A stretch of 58,613 nt of DNA. It comes from an uncultured Bacilli bacterium. GTDB lineage: Bacteria; Bacillota_I; Bacilli_A; RF39; UBA660. The translations under genes and the position numbers were made by a program. The notes under the pieces are model-generated. The model was not told the origin of the DNA and did not search any database. It saw nothing but the letters and a program-made list of their open reading frames with translations. The stretch is from contig CANROW010000005.1 in assembly GCA_947632345.1 (NCBI GenBank), forward strand, positions 1 through 58,613. The letters run 5' to 3'. Below, in pieces: positions 25,772 to 36,200 of the stretch. Position 1 is the first letter of the stretch, and every line of letters begins with the position of its first letter.

Positions 25772-25794
25772 AAGCACTTTTGGGTGCTTTTTTT
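25770..25794 (+). terminator. Terminator of murG-murB-divIB
   Basis: AAAGCAC and GTGCTTT form a 7-base stem with a 6-base loop and T-tract. It overlaps the end of the convergent small gene and may serve both directions. Confidence 0.85.
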
Positions 25795-25993
25795 AATAGT
25801 AATATTGATTGTATTGATAAGGATATGGATATGGATAAGGATATGGGTATGGTTGATAAGGATAGTAATATCCAGAATTGTTAGGTCTATAAGTCAATAG
25901 ACTACCTGTAATTCCTCCTAATATAAAAGGACCAAAAAAACCACCGCCAACTAATCTATTACCATTATTTCCTCTAAAGTTATTGTAGTTCAT
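25793..25993 (-). CDS. Small Gly-, Tyr- and Pro-rich protein, possible spore surface protein
   Basis: 66 residues. The N-terminus is Asn/Gly-rich, the middle is a hydrophobic Gly-rich segment (GGGFFGPFILGGITGSLL), and the C-terminal 25 residues are almost only Tyr, Pro and Gln, with PYPYPYPYPY. A consensus AAGGAGG spaced correctly before the ATG shows it is a real gene. Small proteins of this composition are common among coat and inner-coat components of spore formers, and this genome has sporulation genes, so a spore surface role is my inference. It could instead be a generic envelope protein. It is separated from the metallophosphoesterase gene, which is read in the same direction, by a terminator. 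Confidence 0.7.
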   Translation of the reverse strand: MNYNNFRGNNGNRLVGGGFFGPFILGGITGSLLTYRPNNSGYYYPYQPYPYPYPYPYPYQYNQYYY

Positions 25994-26042
25994 ATAAACC
26001 TCCTTAATGTATTGTATGAATTATGCGAAAAAATGTTTTGAA

Positions 26043-26073
26043 TAAAAGAAAAAATGACAATAAATGTCATTTT
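26043..26073 (-). terminator. Terminator of the metallophosphoesterase gene
   Basis: AAAATGACA and TGTCATTTT form a 9-base stem overlapping the stop codon; on the minus strand it is followed by a T-rich tract. Confidence 0.75.
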
Positions 26074-26966
26074 AAACGATAGAAATTAATGCTTGGATGA
26101 TTAAAGAGACGATACGGATATTCTCGCATTCCTATTCCTCCTGATATATATAGATCAGTTTGACCAATTTTATAATAACAGTCATAATATTTCTTGGCTC
26201 CGTTATAAGTAAACAGACCACCAACTTTGGGAAAACGAATCAAACCATTTAAGGAGTGACCAGCCATTGCTAAATCGACGTGATGGTAATTCAAAACTCG
26301 ATCTATGATGTCCGGTTTATGCATAAGAGCTATGGTGAAAATATCTTGTTGGCTATTTTCTTCTGAAAAATAATCAAAAGCTTTTTCAATATTGCTGTTA
26401 TCACTATCAAAGCCGACGATTAAAATAGGATTGTAATTGTCTTTATAAATGAGGTCATAACTATTATCTAGGTCGATAAAACCGGCATTGTTGAGTACGA
26501 CGTGACTATTGACATCATCTTCTCCAGAAACAGCATATTTGCCAATAGTAGCTTCTAATTTATTAAATTCTTTTTCTAAAGCACTAATTTCATTATTTGA
26601 TGGTTTGCCATAGATTAAGTCACCAGTAAAAACAATGATATCGGGTCTTATAGAGTTAATTTTTTTTACTAGTTTGGTCACTTTTTTAATATCGGTTGTA
26701 TTTTTATTATAATTTAGATCACTTATTTGAATAATCTTTAAACCATAAAAATTATCAGGAAGGTTTTCATAGGTCAGACTGTACTCTTTAACGACGAGAC
26801 CACTTGTTCCAACATAACGACATATGCCATATATAATTACCAAAATAATGATAAAGCCGATTAAAACAATTAAAACTCTTTTGCTAACGACTTTTGTTCT
26901 ATTAATATATTCTTCTTTTGCTACGTCTAATCGCTGTTTTTTATTTTTATCAATTCTACTCACCAT
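26067..26966 (-). CDS. Membrane-anchored metallophosphoesterase-like protein with degenerate active site
   Basis: 299 residues: a basic N-terminus, one membrane helix (31-49), then a calcineurin-like phosphoesterase fold of the YkuE type. The landmarks are in order but changed. The DxH motif reads ISDLNYN (His replaced by Asn85); GDLI (115-118) is kept; GNHD reads GEDD (148-151); the middle His216 (LMHKPD) is kept; GHTHGG reads GHSLNG (His replaced by Leu239). At least three metal ligands are therefore missing. Either it binds metal differently or it is a pseudoenzyme. YkuE-like enzymes act on lipid or cell-wall phosphates outside the membrane. The start codon overlaps the end of the CPBP protease gene (ATGGTGA), so the two are coupled. 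Confidence 0.85.
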   Translation of the reverse strand: MVSRIDKNKKQRLDVAKEEYINRTKVVSKRVLIVLIGFIIILVIIYGICRYVGTSGLVVKEYSLTYENLPDNFYGLKIIQISDLNYNKNTTDIKKVTKLVKKINSIRPDIIVFTGDLIYGKPSNNEISALEKEFNKLEATIGKYAVSGEDDVNSHVVLNNAGFIDLDNSYDLIYKDNYNPILIVGFDSDNSNIEKAFDYFSEENSQQDIFTIALMHKPDIIDRVLNYHHVDLAMAGHSLNGLIRFPKVGGLFTYNGAKKYYDCYYKIGQTDLYISGGIGMREYPYRLFNHPSINFYRLK

Positions 26967-27712
26967 AAGATAACACCTGCCAATAAAAAGGTTGTAAATG
27001 CGGTTAATAAGTTGTGAAATACATGGATGATATAAGAAGTATAGATATTATCATTATACGCATATATATAGCTTAACGAAATTCCAACACTGCAATAAGG
27101 AATTAAGTATAATAATTGATATATATCAGTAAATGCTCCCAAAACGTGCATACTTCCAAAGATGACACCAGATAAAATTATGAAAAGAGTTTTGTTTTTG
27201 ATAATATCTTTGAAATTTAAGCGGAAAGTCATTTCCTCTATAAAGGGCGCTAAAATCATAGTTGATATGCCTCCTAAGATTGGTGAAACATAAAGAATAT
27301 TTTTTATATTTTCATCATTGGTAGGAGGACTTATTCCCATCTTTTTAATAATAAAGTTAGAAACTAACATAATGATTAATCCGATTAACCAAAAGCGAAT
27401 AGAGGAATCTAAAGCAATTTTAAGTTTAGATCTATTCATATTTTTTAAATCATTAAAATCCTTCTTCAATCTCTTATAAAAAATCAAAATAAAGATTATC
27501 AGAGTAATTATATTAGAGAATAAAAGGAGATATGATTTTGTCGAATTATTGGCAATATTATTGATATCAATTTTAAATAGATAGATAGGAATGAGTTGCC
27601 AAAGCGCTGATAATAAGAACAATAGTATTACACCAATAAATCTTATGTATTTGGTCATTGATTTGAATAGACCTATCATTTCTTGAAAAAAAACCTTTAA
27701 AAAATTCAACAT
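26960..27712 (-). CDS. CPBP-family intramembrane metalloprotease (CAAX/Abi type)
   Basis: A 250-residue polytopic membrane protein of the CPBP family, relatives of Rce1. The three motifs are present: EEMTFR (glutamate pair), FGSMH with one His, and HVFHN with a further His and Asn. Members process prenylated or other membrane proteins, or protect against bacteriocins; the substrate here is unknown. Eight hydrophobic helices can be seen. GGAGGAAAC precedes the ATG. Its stop overlaps the start of the degenerate phosphoesterase gene, an operon of two membrane proteins. Confidence 0.9.
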   Translation of the reverse strand: MLNFLKVFFQEMIGLFKSMTKYIRFIGVILLFLLSALWQLIPIYLFKIDINNIANNSTKSYLLLFSNIITLIIFILIFYKRLKKDFNDLKNMNRSKLKIALDSSIRFWLIGLIIMLVSNFIIKKMGISPPTNDENIKNILYVSPILGGISTMILAPFIEEMTFRLNFKDIIKNKTLFIILSGVIFGSMHVLGAFTDIYQLLYLIPYCSVGISLSYIYAYNDNIYTSYIIHVFHNLLTAFTTFLLAGVILW

Positions 27713-27830
27713 GTTTCCTCCATTATCTATTCTATATACTTACATTTTAATAAAATAAAATTAGACATGTCAACTTATTTTATAATATTATTAGATATTG
27801 CCAAAAAAAGTGTAAATTGATTTTGAATAA

Positions 27831-27839
27831 TGCTATAAT
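27831..27839 (+). promoter_or_regulatory. Extended -10 promoter of murC
   Basis: TGCTATAAT is a consensus extended -10 element 22 bases before the murC ATG. No good -35 is present at 16-18 bases. Confidence 0.5.
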
Positions 27840-27860
27840 ATATTAGAGGAAGTGTTAGAC

Positions 27861-29165
27861 ATGAAATATTATTGTATAGGAATAAAAGGTTCAGGGATGA
27901 GTACTCTAGCGAGTCTTCTTTATGATTTAGGAAATGAGGTAACCGGTTATGATGATGCTAGAGAATACAAATATACAATGGAAGGCTTGAATGCCCGAAA
28001 TATTGAGATTTTTTATGATGATCACGATATTGATAAAGACACAATTGTGACTTATTCGAAGGCTTTTAGTCCTGAACATCATGAAATAAAAAGAGTTAAA
28101 GCTTTAGGCTTAAAGATAAAAGAGTATAATGAAGTAGTTGGCGATATAACTAAAATGTTTACAACTATTGGTGTTAGTGGAACTCATGGAAAGACGACGA
28201 CCAGTCTATTAATAAGTAATATATTCAATAATGTGTTTGGATGTAACTATTTTGTTGGAGATGGCAGTGGTCATGCCGCTAAAGAAAATAAATTTTTTGT
28301 CATAGAAAGTGATGAATTTAATAAACATTTTTTAGCTTATCAACCAACGGTTGCCATTATAACGAATATTGAGCTTGACCACGTTGAGTGTTATCCCAAT
28401 GGAATTTCTGAAATTAGGGAAACATTTAAAAAATTTGCCGATAAGGCTGAGTTGGTCATTGCTAATGGTGATGATGAAAATGTTCGCTTGATCAATTTTG
28501 CCAAGAGAACAATGTATTATGGATTTGGTGAAAATAATGATATTGTTGCTAAAAACGTCGTTTTGAACGAAAAGGGGAGCAGTTTCGACTGCTACATAGA
28601 TGGAGAATTATATGGCCATTTTGATATACCACTTTTTGGCAAACATATGATTTTAAATACTTTGAGTGCAATTGCCGTTGCTAAAGAGTATGGTATTGAT
28701 GTTGAAACCATCAAAAAATACATCATAGAGTTTAAAGGAGCAAAAAGGCGATTCAAAGAAAAAGATTTTCGGGATGTAGTTATTATTGATGACTATGCTC
28801 ATCATCCAACTGAGATTGATGTTACAATCTCTTCAGCCCGTCAAAAGTTTCCAACACGAGAAGTAGTTGCTGTCTTTTTACCAAATACTTATTCGCGAAC
28901 GGAAGCTTTGATGGATGATTTTGTGCGGGTATTGAAAAAAGCTGATAAAACTTATATAATGGATATTCATTGTGATCGTGAGAAACAGAGCGATTATCCT
29001 GATGTCTCTAGTGATTCTTTGATAAGACAAATTCCAAATAGCGAGAAAATAGCTGTTGAAACTTGTGATAAATTATTAAGACATAAGAATGCAGTCATCT
29101 GTTTTATGAGTTGTACTAACATATACGAAATAGAAAATGAATTTGAAAAACTATTACAAAAATGA
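27861..29165 (+). CDS. murC: UDP-N-acetylmuramate--L-alanine ligase
   Basis: ATP-dependent ligase adding the first amino acid of the peptidoglycan stem. I chose the ATG at 27861 (434 residues), eight bases after AGGAAG; a GTG at 27852 is the alternative. Seen: the N-terminal Rossmann motif GIKGSGMSTLA, the ATP loop SGTHGKTTT (about 106-114), and the C-terminal DYAHHPTEI. The order of motifs and length fit MurC and not MurD/E/F, though some spore formers have short MurC-like paralogues. Its stop lies within a few bases of the comN gene, so it may be co-transcribed with comN-relA-dtd. Confidence 0.93.
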   Translation: MKYYCIGIKGSGMSTLASLLYDLGNEVTGYDDAREYKYTMEGLNARNIEIFYDDHDIDKDTIVTYSKAFSPEHHEIKRVKALGLKIKEYNEVVGDITKMFTTIGVSGTHGKTTTSLLISNIFNNVFGCNYFVGDGSGHAAKENKFFVIESDEFNKHFLAYQPTVAIITNIELDHVECYPNGISEIRETFKKFADKAELVIANGDDENVRLINFAKRTMYYGFGENNDIVAKNVVLNEKGSSFDCYIDGELYGHFDIPLFGKHMILNTLSAIAVAKEYGIDVETIKKYIIEFKGAKRRFKEKDFRDVVIIDDYAHHPTEIDVTISSARQKFPTREVVAVFLPNTYSRTEALMDDFVRVLKKADKTYIMDIHCDREKQSDYPDVSSDSLIRQIPNSEKIAVETCDKLLRHKNAVICFMSCTNIYEIENEFEKLLQK

Positions 29166-29179
29166 TAAGAGGTGGTTTT

Positions 29180-29479
29180 ATGAACGAGGATAATAAAGAT
29201 ATTGAATTTAATAGTGTTTTTGATTTATATACTCGTGTAAAACCGGCTTTAAAAAGTAAATTAAAAGAATTAAAACGAGAGAAATTTGAGTATATTAAAG
29301 AAGAAGATATATGGAATTATTTGGTCAAAAAAATATGGATTGATGCACACGGACTCGTTTTATGTGATGTTGTCAATGATATTTTAAATGCTGAAAATAA
29401 GAAAATCGATGCATTTGTGAAAGAGGAGCATCAAAAGCGCAAAGAAGAATTATTAGTTGAAGAATTAGATTTGCTTTAG
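29180..29479 (+). CDS. comN: ComN-like post-transcriptional regulator
   Basis: A 99-residue helical protein of the family named after B. subtilis ComN (YrzD), which controls stability or localisation of the comE message. The pattern RVKPALKSKLKEL, EEDIWNYL and LCDVVNDIL matches this family. In B. subtilis comN lies in the same neighbourhood as relA and dtd, as here. I chose the ATG at 29180, preceded by AGAGGTGG, and not the one at 29162. No competence genes are in the window. Confidence 0.8.
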   Translation: MNEDNKDIEFNSVFDLYTRVKPALKSKLKELKREKFEYIKEEDIWNYLVKKIWIDAHGLVLCDVVNDILNAENKKIDAFVKEEHQKRKEELLVEELDLL

Positions 29480-29492
29480 TGGAGGAAAGGTT

Positions 29493-31643
29493 ATGGCAAG
29501 CGATAAGAGATTATATACAATAGATGATTTAATAGATAAAGCTAAAACATATATAAATAAAGAAGAAGATCTCAATAAGATAAGAGAAGCCTTTGCCTTA
29601 TGTAAAGAAAAACATGAAGGACAATTTCGTGATAGTGGAGAAGCTTATTATTTTCATCCTTTAAATACAGCGATTATATTGACAACAGTCTACGCTGATT
29701 GTGATACGATTTGCGCGGGATTATTACACGACGTCATCGAAGATTGTGGTATGACCAAGCAAGAGTTAGAGGATGAATTTGGACCAACCGTTGCCAATTT
29801 AGTATATGGTGTTACCAAGATTAGTAAGATTCATTTTTCAACGGAAAATGAGGCTCTAATTGAGTATTATAAAAAAATAATTGTGGGAATGAGTGAAGAT
29901 GTCCGCGTCATCATTATCAAACTTGCGGATCGTTTACACAATATGCGTACTCTTTGGGCCAAAGATGAGGAAAAACAAAAAAAGATTGCGCGGGAAACTC
30001 TTGATATTCTAGCGCCAATTGCTCACCATTTAGGTATTCATAAGATCAAGAGCGAATTAGAGGATTTGTCTCTTCGTTACTTAAAACCAAATGTTTTTTA
30101 TGACATTGCAGATAAATTGAATAATACTAAATTGGAAAGAGATAAAGTTGTCAATGATATGATTGCTAGCGTCAGCAATTTACTTAAAGAAAATAATATT
30201 GAACATGAAATTAAGGGTCGTAGTAAAAGTATTTACAGCATTTATAAAAAATTAGAAAATGGTCGTAAGTTCAGTGATATATATGACTTGTTAGCTTTAC
30301 GAATTTTAGTTGATACGGTTCAACAATGCTATTCTATTATTGGAATGATTCATGCGAAATACAAGCCAATACCTAAACGTTTTAAAGACTATATAGCGAT
30401 GCCTAAGCCAAATGGGTATCAATCACTTCATACTACTGTCTTTGGTATAGATGGTTATTTATTTGAAATCCAAATTAGGACCCACGAAATGGATGAAGTT
30501 GCCGAAAATGGTGTAGCTTCCCATTGGTCTTATAAAGAACACAAAGACTTGAAACAATTGGGAACGAATACGACAGAAGCCAAATTACAATTCTTTAAAT
30601 CAATAATTGAATTGAATGAAGATAAAATGAGTAGTGAGGAATTCGTCAATAGTGTTAAAAATGAGATTTTGAATAATAATATTTATGTTTTTACGCCTAA
30701 AGGTGATATATTTGAATTACCAAAAGGTTCAACGCCAATTGACTTTGCTTACAGCATTCATACTCGTGTTGGTGAGACAATGGTTGGGGCGATTGTTAAT
30801 GATAGTATTGTACCGCTAGATTATGAATTAAAAGATAATGATATTGTTAAGATAAATACTAATAAGAATTCACCCGGACCTTCAAAAGAGTGGTTAAATA
30901 TTGCTAAATCGACCAGAGCTAAAAATAAGATTCGCGGTTTCTTTACGAGAAATGAAAAAGACAATTATATTGAAAGAGGTAAAGCTGAACTTGAAAAAGA
31001 GCTTCGCAAAAGAAAATTGTCATTTAGTGAATTCTTGACTGATGAAAATCTGGATGAAATATATCGTCAGTCCAAAGCTGTTGATCTAAATGATTTATAT
31101 TTAGGAATTGGTAATGGTAAATTTAGTGGTTCTTACATCGTCAATTTGATTTATAAAAAGGATGAGAGCCCAGAAATAAAAAAAGTTGAAGTACCTAAAA
31201 ATGTTGAAGGAGACATCATTGTTGAAGGAATCGATAAAATAAAAGTAAATTTAGCCAATTGTTGTAATCCCGTTCCAGGTGATGAAATTGTTGGATATAT
31301 TACTAAAGGAAATGGAATTAGTGTCCATCGCCGCAGTTGTCACAATTTAGCTTATCTCGATAATCGGATGGTTAATGTCAGTTGGAATCCCGAAAAGAAA
31401 AATAATAGATTTATTACTTCATTGTTCATCTTTTGTCACGATTATGATAAGTCACTCCTAGAAGTGATGCAAAAAGCTAGTAGTAGTGGAATCAGTATTG
31501 ATAGTATGCATAATATTCGGAAAGATGATGAGATTGTTTATGAAGTTGATATCTGGGTTAGAGATTTGGAGCATTTAAATAATTATATTCGGGATTTAGA
31601 AAATATATCGTGTATTGAGAAAGTGGTGCGCATTATAAAATGA
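29493..31643 (+). CDS. relA: Bifunctional (p)ppGpp synthetase/hydrolase
   Basis: Long RelA/SpoT homologue (Rel), 716 residues. Domains in order: HD hydrolase (about 30-180, with YFHPLNTA, LLHDVIED and ADRLHNMRT), synthetase (about 220-340, with RSKSIYSIYKK, RFKDYIA and NGYQSLHTT), TGS (about 385-450, IYVFTPKGDIFELP), a Cys/His-containing zinc-finger-like domain (ANCCNPVPGD, HRRSCHN) and a C-terminal ACT domain. The HDxxED catalytic residues are intact, so both activities are expected. The enzyme makes and degrades the alarmone on stalled ribosomes. GGAGGAAAGG precedes the ATG; its stop overlaps the dtd ATG. Confidence 0.96.
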   Translation: MASDKRLYTIDDLIDKAKTYINKEEDLNKIREAFALCKEKHEGQFRDSGEAYYFHPLNTAIILTTVYADCDTICAGLLHDVIEDCGMTKQELEDEFGPTVANLVYGVTKISKIHFSTENEALIEYYKKIIVGMSEDVRVIIIKLADRLHNMRTLWAKDEEKQKKIARETLDILAPIAHHLGIHKIKSELEDLSLRYLKPNVFYDIADKLNNTKLERDKVVNDMIASVSNLLKENNIEHEIKGRSKSIYSIYKKLENGRKFSDIYDLLALRILVDTVQQCYSIIGMIHAKYKPIPKRFKDYIAMPKPNGYQSLHTTVFGIDGYLFEIQIRTHEMDEVAENGVASHWSYKEHKDLKQLGTNTTEAKLQFFKSIIELNEDKMSSEEFVNSVKNEILNNNIYVFTPKGDIFELPKGSTPIDFAYSIHTRVGETMVGAIVNDSIVPLDYELKDNDIVKINTNKNSPGPSKEWLNIAKSTRAKNKIRGFFTRNEKDNYIERGKAELEKELRKRKLSFSEFLTDENLDEIYRQSKAVDLNDLYLGIGNGKFSGSYIVNLIYKKDESPEIKKVEVPKNVEGDIIVEGIDKIKVNLANCCNPVPGDEIVGYITKGNGISVHRRSCHNLAYLDNRMVNVSWNPEKKNNRFITSLFIFCHDYDKSLLEVMQKASSSGISIDSMHNIRKDDEIVYEVDIWVRDLEHLNNYIRDLENISCIEKVVRIIK

Positions 31644-32077
31644 AAGTAGTTGTTCAAAGAAGCCTAGCGGCTTCGTGTGAAGTTGATGGCAAGATAACTG
31701 GTAAAATTAATCAAGGAATGGTCCTTTTAGTCGGATTTACTATCGGTGATAGTAAAGAAACCGTTGATTATATGGTTCAAAAAGTTTTAAATTTGCGTAT
31801 ATTTGATGATGAAAATGGTATAATGAATAAGAGTATTGATCGTGATGCAGCTAGTATTTTATCAATATCACAATTTACATTATATGGTGATGCTAAAAAA
31901 GGTAATCGACCCAGTTATTCAAAAGCGTTGAATGGCGCTGAGGCTATAAAATTATATGATTATTTTAATGAAGAATTAGGTAAAGAAATTCATGTTGAAA
32001 CGGGAATTTTTGGTGCCGAGATGAAAATAAGTCTCATTAATGATGGACCTATAACCATTATTTTAGAAAAGGAGTGA
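31640..32077 (+). CDS. dtd: D-aminoacyl-tRNA deacylase
   Basis: Removes D-amino acids (and mischarged glycine) from tRNA. 145 residues, the normal length. Seen: MKVVVQRS at the start, the SISQFTLYGD active site motif near residue 78, NRPSY, and the C-terminal MKISLINDGPIT with the cis Gly-Pro dipeptide replaced as usual by GP in the NDGP motif. It overlaps the relA stop by four bases (ATGA), the same coupling as in many Firmicutes. Confidence 0.95.
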   Translation: MKVVVQRSLAASCEVDGKITGKINQGMVLLVGFTIGDSKETVDYMVQKVLNLRIFDDENGIMNKSIDRDAASILSISQFTLYGDAKKGNRPSYSKALNGAEAIKLYDYFNEELGKEIHVETGIFGAEMKISLINDGPITIILEKE

Positions 32078-32082
32078 GGTAT

Positions 32083-33132
32083 ATGTACAAAGATAAATTG
32101 AACTATAAATTGTTAAATATTTTAATATTATCTACAATCATTTATTTAGGAATTATAACTTTTGATTATTGGATTGGCTTTATCATCAAAATATTTTATT
32201 TGGTATTTCCTTTCTTAATTGCATTTATAATAGCTTATGCATTATCACCATTAGTGAGAAAAATTCAAGCGCGAGGCGTGCGGAAAAACCTAGCTGTAGC
32301 AATTGTCGTTTTAGTCTTCGTCGGTATATTTGCTGGACTTATCGGTTTAACAGTTCCTCTCATCTATGAACAATTAATATCTCTATCACGAAATATGGGG
32401 GAAATTGTTAACGATTTATCGAAAGTATTCAACATCGATATAAATCAATATCAATCGACGATTAATACATATTTGAATGAACTTATCGGTAGTGTTGGCA
32501 AATATGTTTCAAATGGGTTATTCAATTTCTTATCGCAATCAGTTAATTTTTTAACTAAATTCATAATTGTAGCGATTGTCAGCATTTATTTTCTTGCCGA
32601 TATGGATCAAATTCGTCATGCTGTTAAAAGATTTTTGAAAAAACATAACGAAAGAGCTTATCAATTGCTCAGAAATATTGATGATGAATTAGGACATTAC
32701 TTAGAGGGATTGACAATATTTATGATTATTCAATTCTTTGAATATTCGTTCTTGTTTTGGATAGTTGGTCATCCTAACTGGATATTATTAGGATTGCTTG
32801 CTTCTTTCACAACCGTCATTCCTTATTTTGGTGGATGGATTACCAATATCATTGCCGTTATTTTAGCTTCAGTTGTTTCACCTAGCTTGTTCATCGCAAC
32901 TTTAGTAATTTGTTTCATCTTCCCAAATATTGATGGTTACATCATATCACCTCGTGTCTATGGTAAGACGAATAATGTTAAACCACTATGGTCAATCTTT
33001 GCGGTTACGGTTATGGGTAGTCTTTTAGGATTGTTCGGAATTTTATTCGCTTTGCCAACCTATTTGGTATTGCACTGCATCTATAAATTCTTCGAAGACG
33101 ATATCAAAGATAAAATCGAATCAAAGAATTAA
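32083..33132 (+). CDS. AI-2E family permease
   Basis: A 349-residue polytopic protein of the AI-2E (TqsA/YdiK/YtvI) family. Pattern: two N-terminal helices, a long amphipathic segment (about 90-145), then helices with the family motif GLLASFTTVIPYFGGW near 250 and the C-terminal PRVYGKTNNVKP. Members export autoinducers, ions or unknown solutes; a B. subtilis member, YtvI, is sporulation-linked, but the substrate cannot be told here. AAGGAG lies eight bases before the ATG at 32083, just after the dtd stop. A terminator closes the transcript. Confidence 0.88.
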   Translation: MYKDKLNYKLLNILILSTIIYLGIITFDYWIGFIIKIFYLVFPFLIAFIIAYALSPLVRKIQARGVRKNLAVAIVVLVFVGIFAGLIGLTVPLIYEQLISLSRNMGEIVNDLSKVFNIDINQYQSTINTYLNELIGSVGKYVSNGLFNFLSQSVNFLTKFIIVAIVSIYFLADMDQIRHAVKRFLKKHNERAYQLLRNIDDELGHYLEGLTIFMIIQFFEYSFLFWIVGHPNWILLGLLASFTTVIPYFGGWITNIIAVILASVVSPSLFIATLVICFIFPNIDGYIISPRVYGKTNNVKPLWSIFAVTVMGSLLGLFGILFALPTYLVLHCIYKFFEDDIKDKIESKN

Positions 33133-33137
33133 TTAAA

Positions 33138-33169
33138 AAAGTACAATGAATTGTCATTGTATTTTTTTT
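33138..33169 (+). terminator. Terminator after the AI-2E permease gene
   Basis: TACAATGA and TCATTGTA form a perfect 8-base stem with an ATTG loop and a long T-tract. Confidence 0.9.
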
Positions 33170-33221
33170 ATAGTATAATGTTAATAATTGCAAATTTGAA
33201 TAAATGCATGACGAGGTGTTT

Positions 33222-36200
33222 ATGAATTTAGATCGATTATTAAGACGGAAAATATCGGCGACGACTATAATGGAACATCCTGATTGGTTACCTTATTTAA
33301 TGGGTGTGGATTTAGTCGATTGTCTGCGTGAAAAATATGCAATCGTTGAAGATGAGGATAACTTTGGTTTTGTCGAACAGAATACGGTCAATATATATAA
33401 ATTACTCATCCAAACGATGTCTAAAAATGAATTATTAGATTTGATCAGTAAATATGGTAGATATATCGATAAATACAATTTTACTTTTAGTAAAAAGGCC
33501 ATCGCTGATTCAGCGTCTGTCAAAAGAGAATTAATAAAATATATATATATCAATTTGATGAAAGATCGCAGTGTGTTTCTCGACGAGTTACCAATAGAAT
33601 TTAGAAAGTTATATCCTAAAATATTTCTTAGTGATGAGGCTCCATTAGAGTTAAAGAAACTATTTTATCATCGCGAAGTAACTTCTTCTTATATCATTGA
33701 ACATCCTGAATATAGAAAATTCTTAATCGATTTAGATATGCGTTTCCTTTTTAATGAATTCAACGTTTTAGAGCATCATCGTGATGGTAGTAGTCGTAGC
33801 GTCAACTTAGTTTCTCTTTTAGAAGAGCGATACGGCAAAGAACGAGCTTTTGATATTTTATCTGTATATGACCCGTATTTATCACGTTTAAATGCTCGTG
33901 CTAAAAGTAATATTATTATTCAAGATACAGATGGTATAAATGACATATTAAATAAGCTCGACAGTAATATCTTTGCGATGATAACGACCAAACATTCTTT
34001 TTATGATATGAATATGTCCCAACATTTTAAAAATAATTATCCAGAACTATTTCTGCCAGATGACGCTCCTAAAGAATTAAAAGTCAAGTTTTATGCTCAA
34101 GATTTATCCATTGAAGATTTCCTAAATCATCCAGAGTATATCAATTATTTTAAAAATACAAATATTGAATATGGATGTCGCGGATTTATTTGGCTAAATG
34201 AGTTCTTTAAAGAAGATTCAATTCAAGAGGCTAATAGCAAAAAGTTGAAGCTATTATATGAGTTTGCCAAGGTGAACGACGCTGTTCTTGAGGAAAATTT
34301 AAAAGAATTTATTCTAGCCAATAGAGAGCATTTAGATATGAGTAAAGTTGGATATATGGCTGATATTTTGTGCCGTCTTTCCTTATCTAATTCCATTGAA
34401 ATCTATAATTTTAGAATGGAAATAGCAGAACAACTTTTAAAGACTGATAATCCAATTGATAATTTGAAAAAAATTGAGAATTTATTTCTCAAAAACAATA
34501 TTCCGACGATTGGGAAAATCTATTCAGTTTTCAATATTTTACATCCTCAATTTAAAGGTTTTGATTTCTCTGATGATTCTATGATTTCACCTGTTTTAAA
34601 AAGTAAATCGAATATGGCTAAAAGTATCATTGTTTTCTCTGATCTGATCCGAACAGCTTTTGGCAGCAATAACCGGTCCATTAGAAATTATTTGGACGAT
34701 TTAGAAAAGGGAAATATGGTATTTGAAGCAATCTTTAAAGGTGAAGTGACAATTGATAAGTTAGAGGAAAAGCAAAGAAAGCATTTTGATAAATTTTGTA
34801 AATACTTGAAAACGATGTATGAAAGTGCGCGACTAGGTAAAGAAAGCGACACATTTAGTGATAATGACTTTGAAAATGTTCTATTATTTAAAAAAATTTA
34901 TTCTCCCGATGGGACATTGGATTATAATTTAGCAGATCGAGTTGTATCAATGTTTTGTCATTTTGTGGGAATTGACACTTTGGCTCAAGCAAAAGAGTAT
35001 TTGAATATGGTTGTTAAAGAAGCTGATGCCCGAAATCGTGTTAGAGGTGAACAGAAGATGGAGTTAGAGGAGGGCGATTTTGTTAAAGGTATAGGCGAAA
35101 TAAACTTTTTAGGTAAAATTCTCCAAAATGGAAGTATTGCTAAAGAGTTCTTGGGAGCTAGTGCTTTATCTGATGCAACGCCCTTAGATACTGATCTATC
35201 GCGCATTATGGCATCAGATGGATCGATTGCTCAAAAAATAGCTCTAACGGAAGCTGGTGAATATGGTCCCATTTGGGTCATTTTGAAAAACGATGATCGG
35301 TTGAAATTGACTAGAGATAGAGAAGGTAATGACTATGATACGCGTCACGATTCTTCTAAACTCGAAATATTTTATACTGGTGCGATGGGCAATAGTCACT
35401 ATGGCATAAGAACAGGTTTTCCTTCAACTGCTATTGATTATATCGTTACTGATGAGCCATACGATGAAAGAATAGGTTTAGAAATCGCGATGAATGGCTT
35501 TTATATACCCGTCGCTAATAAAGCAGGGACAATTGTCTTTAAGCCTCGGGATTATGATTTGATGAGAGAAAAGTTGCGCGGTTTAAAGCCTTATAGTGAG
35601 GGATTTTACGAATGTTCCCCAAATTTAGTCAATGATAGTACGACGATGATTGTGAACCAATTAGAAGAAAGTCGAGAAACGATTAGGCAAAAGCGCATTA
35701 TCATTTATGAGGCAATGGCTAAGACTTTAGAAGAACTATCTAGTCACTATCTTTTTAAGGATATGCCGTTGTGTTTAAAAACTAGCGTCGATGGTGATTT
35801 ATTGCCGGGTAAAGTAGAAGTTATTGATATAGGGTCAACTGGTAGAGATACGAATGTTATAAAAGATGGCGATTTCGATTTCATCATCCGTTTAGATCGC
35901 TCGATTATTACTTCACCTATCAAAATGAAACTTTTTAGAAGTACGCTTCTTAAAAATTTAGAAAAGGATGATGTTGAGCGTGAAGAAGTCACAGGTCTTG
36001 GTGATTTTCGTCTAAAAGATGTTCAGCTTGATGATATGATTGCAAATATTGACGTTTCATTTGAATTAAAAACTGATGAGCTTTCTTATTCGACCGATAT
36101 GGCTCTAAAGGATAGATTGGATTCAATAAAGGAACAATCCCCAGCGCAATATGATTATGTTTTAGCTAATATCATTCTCGCTAAATGGGTTTTAAAGAAT

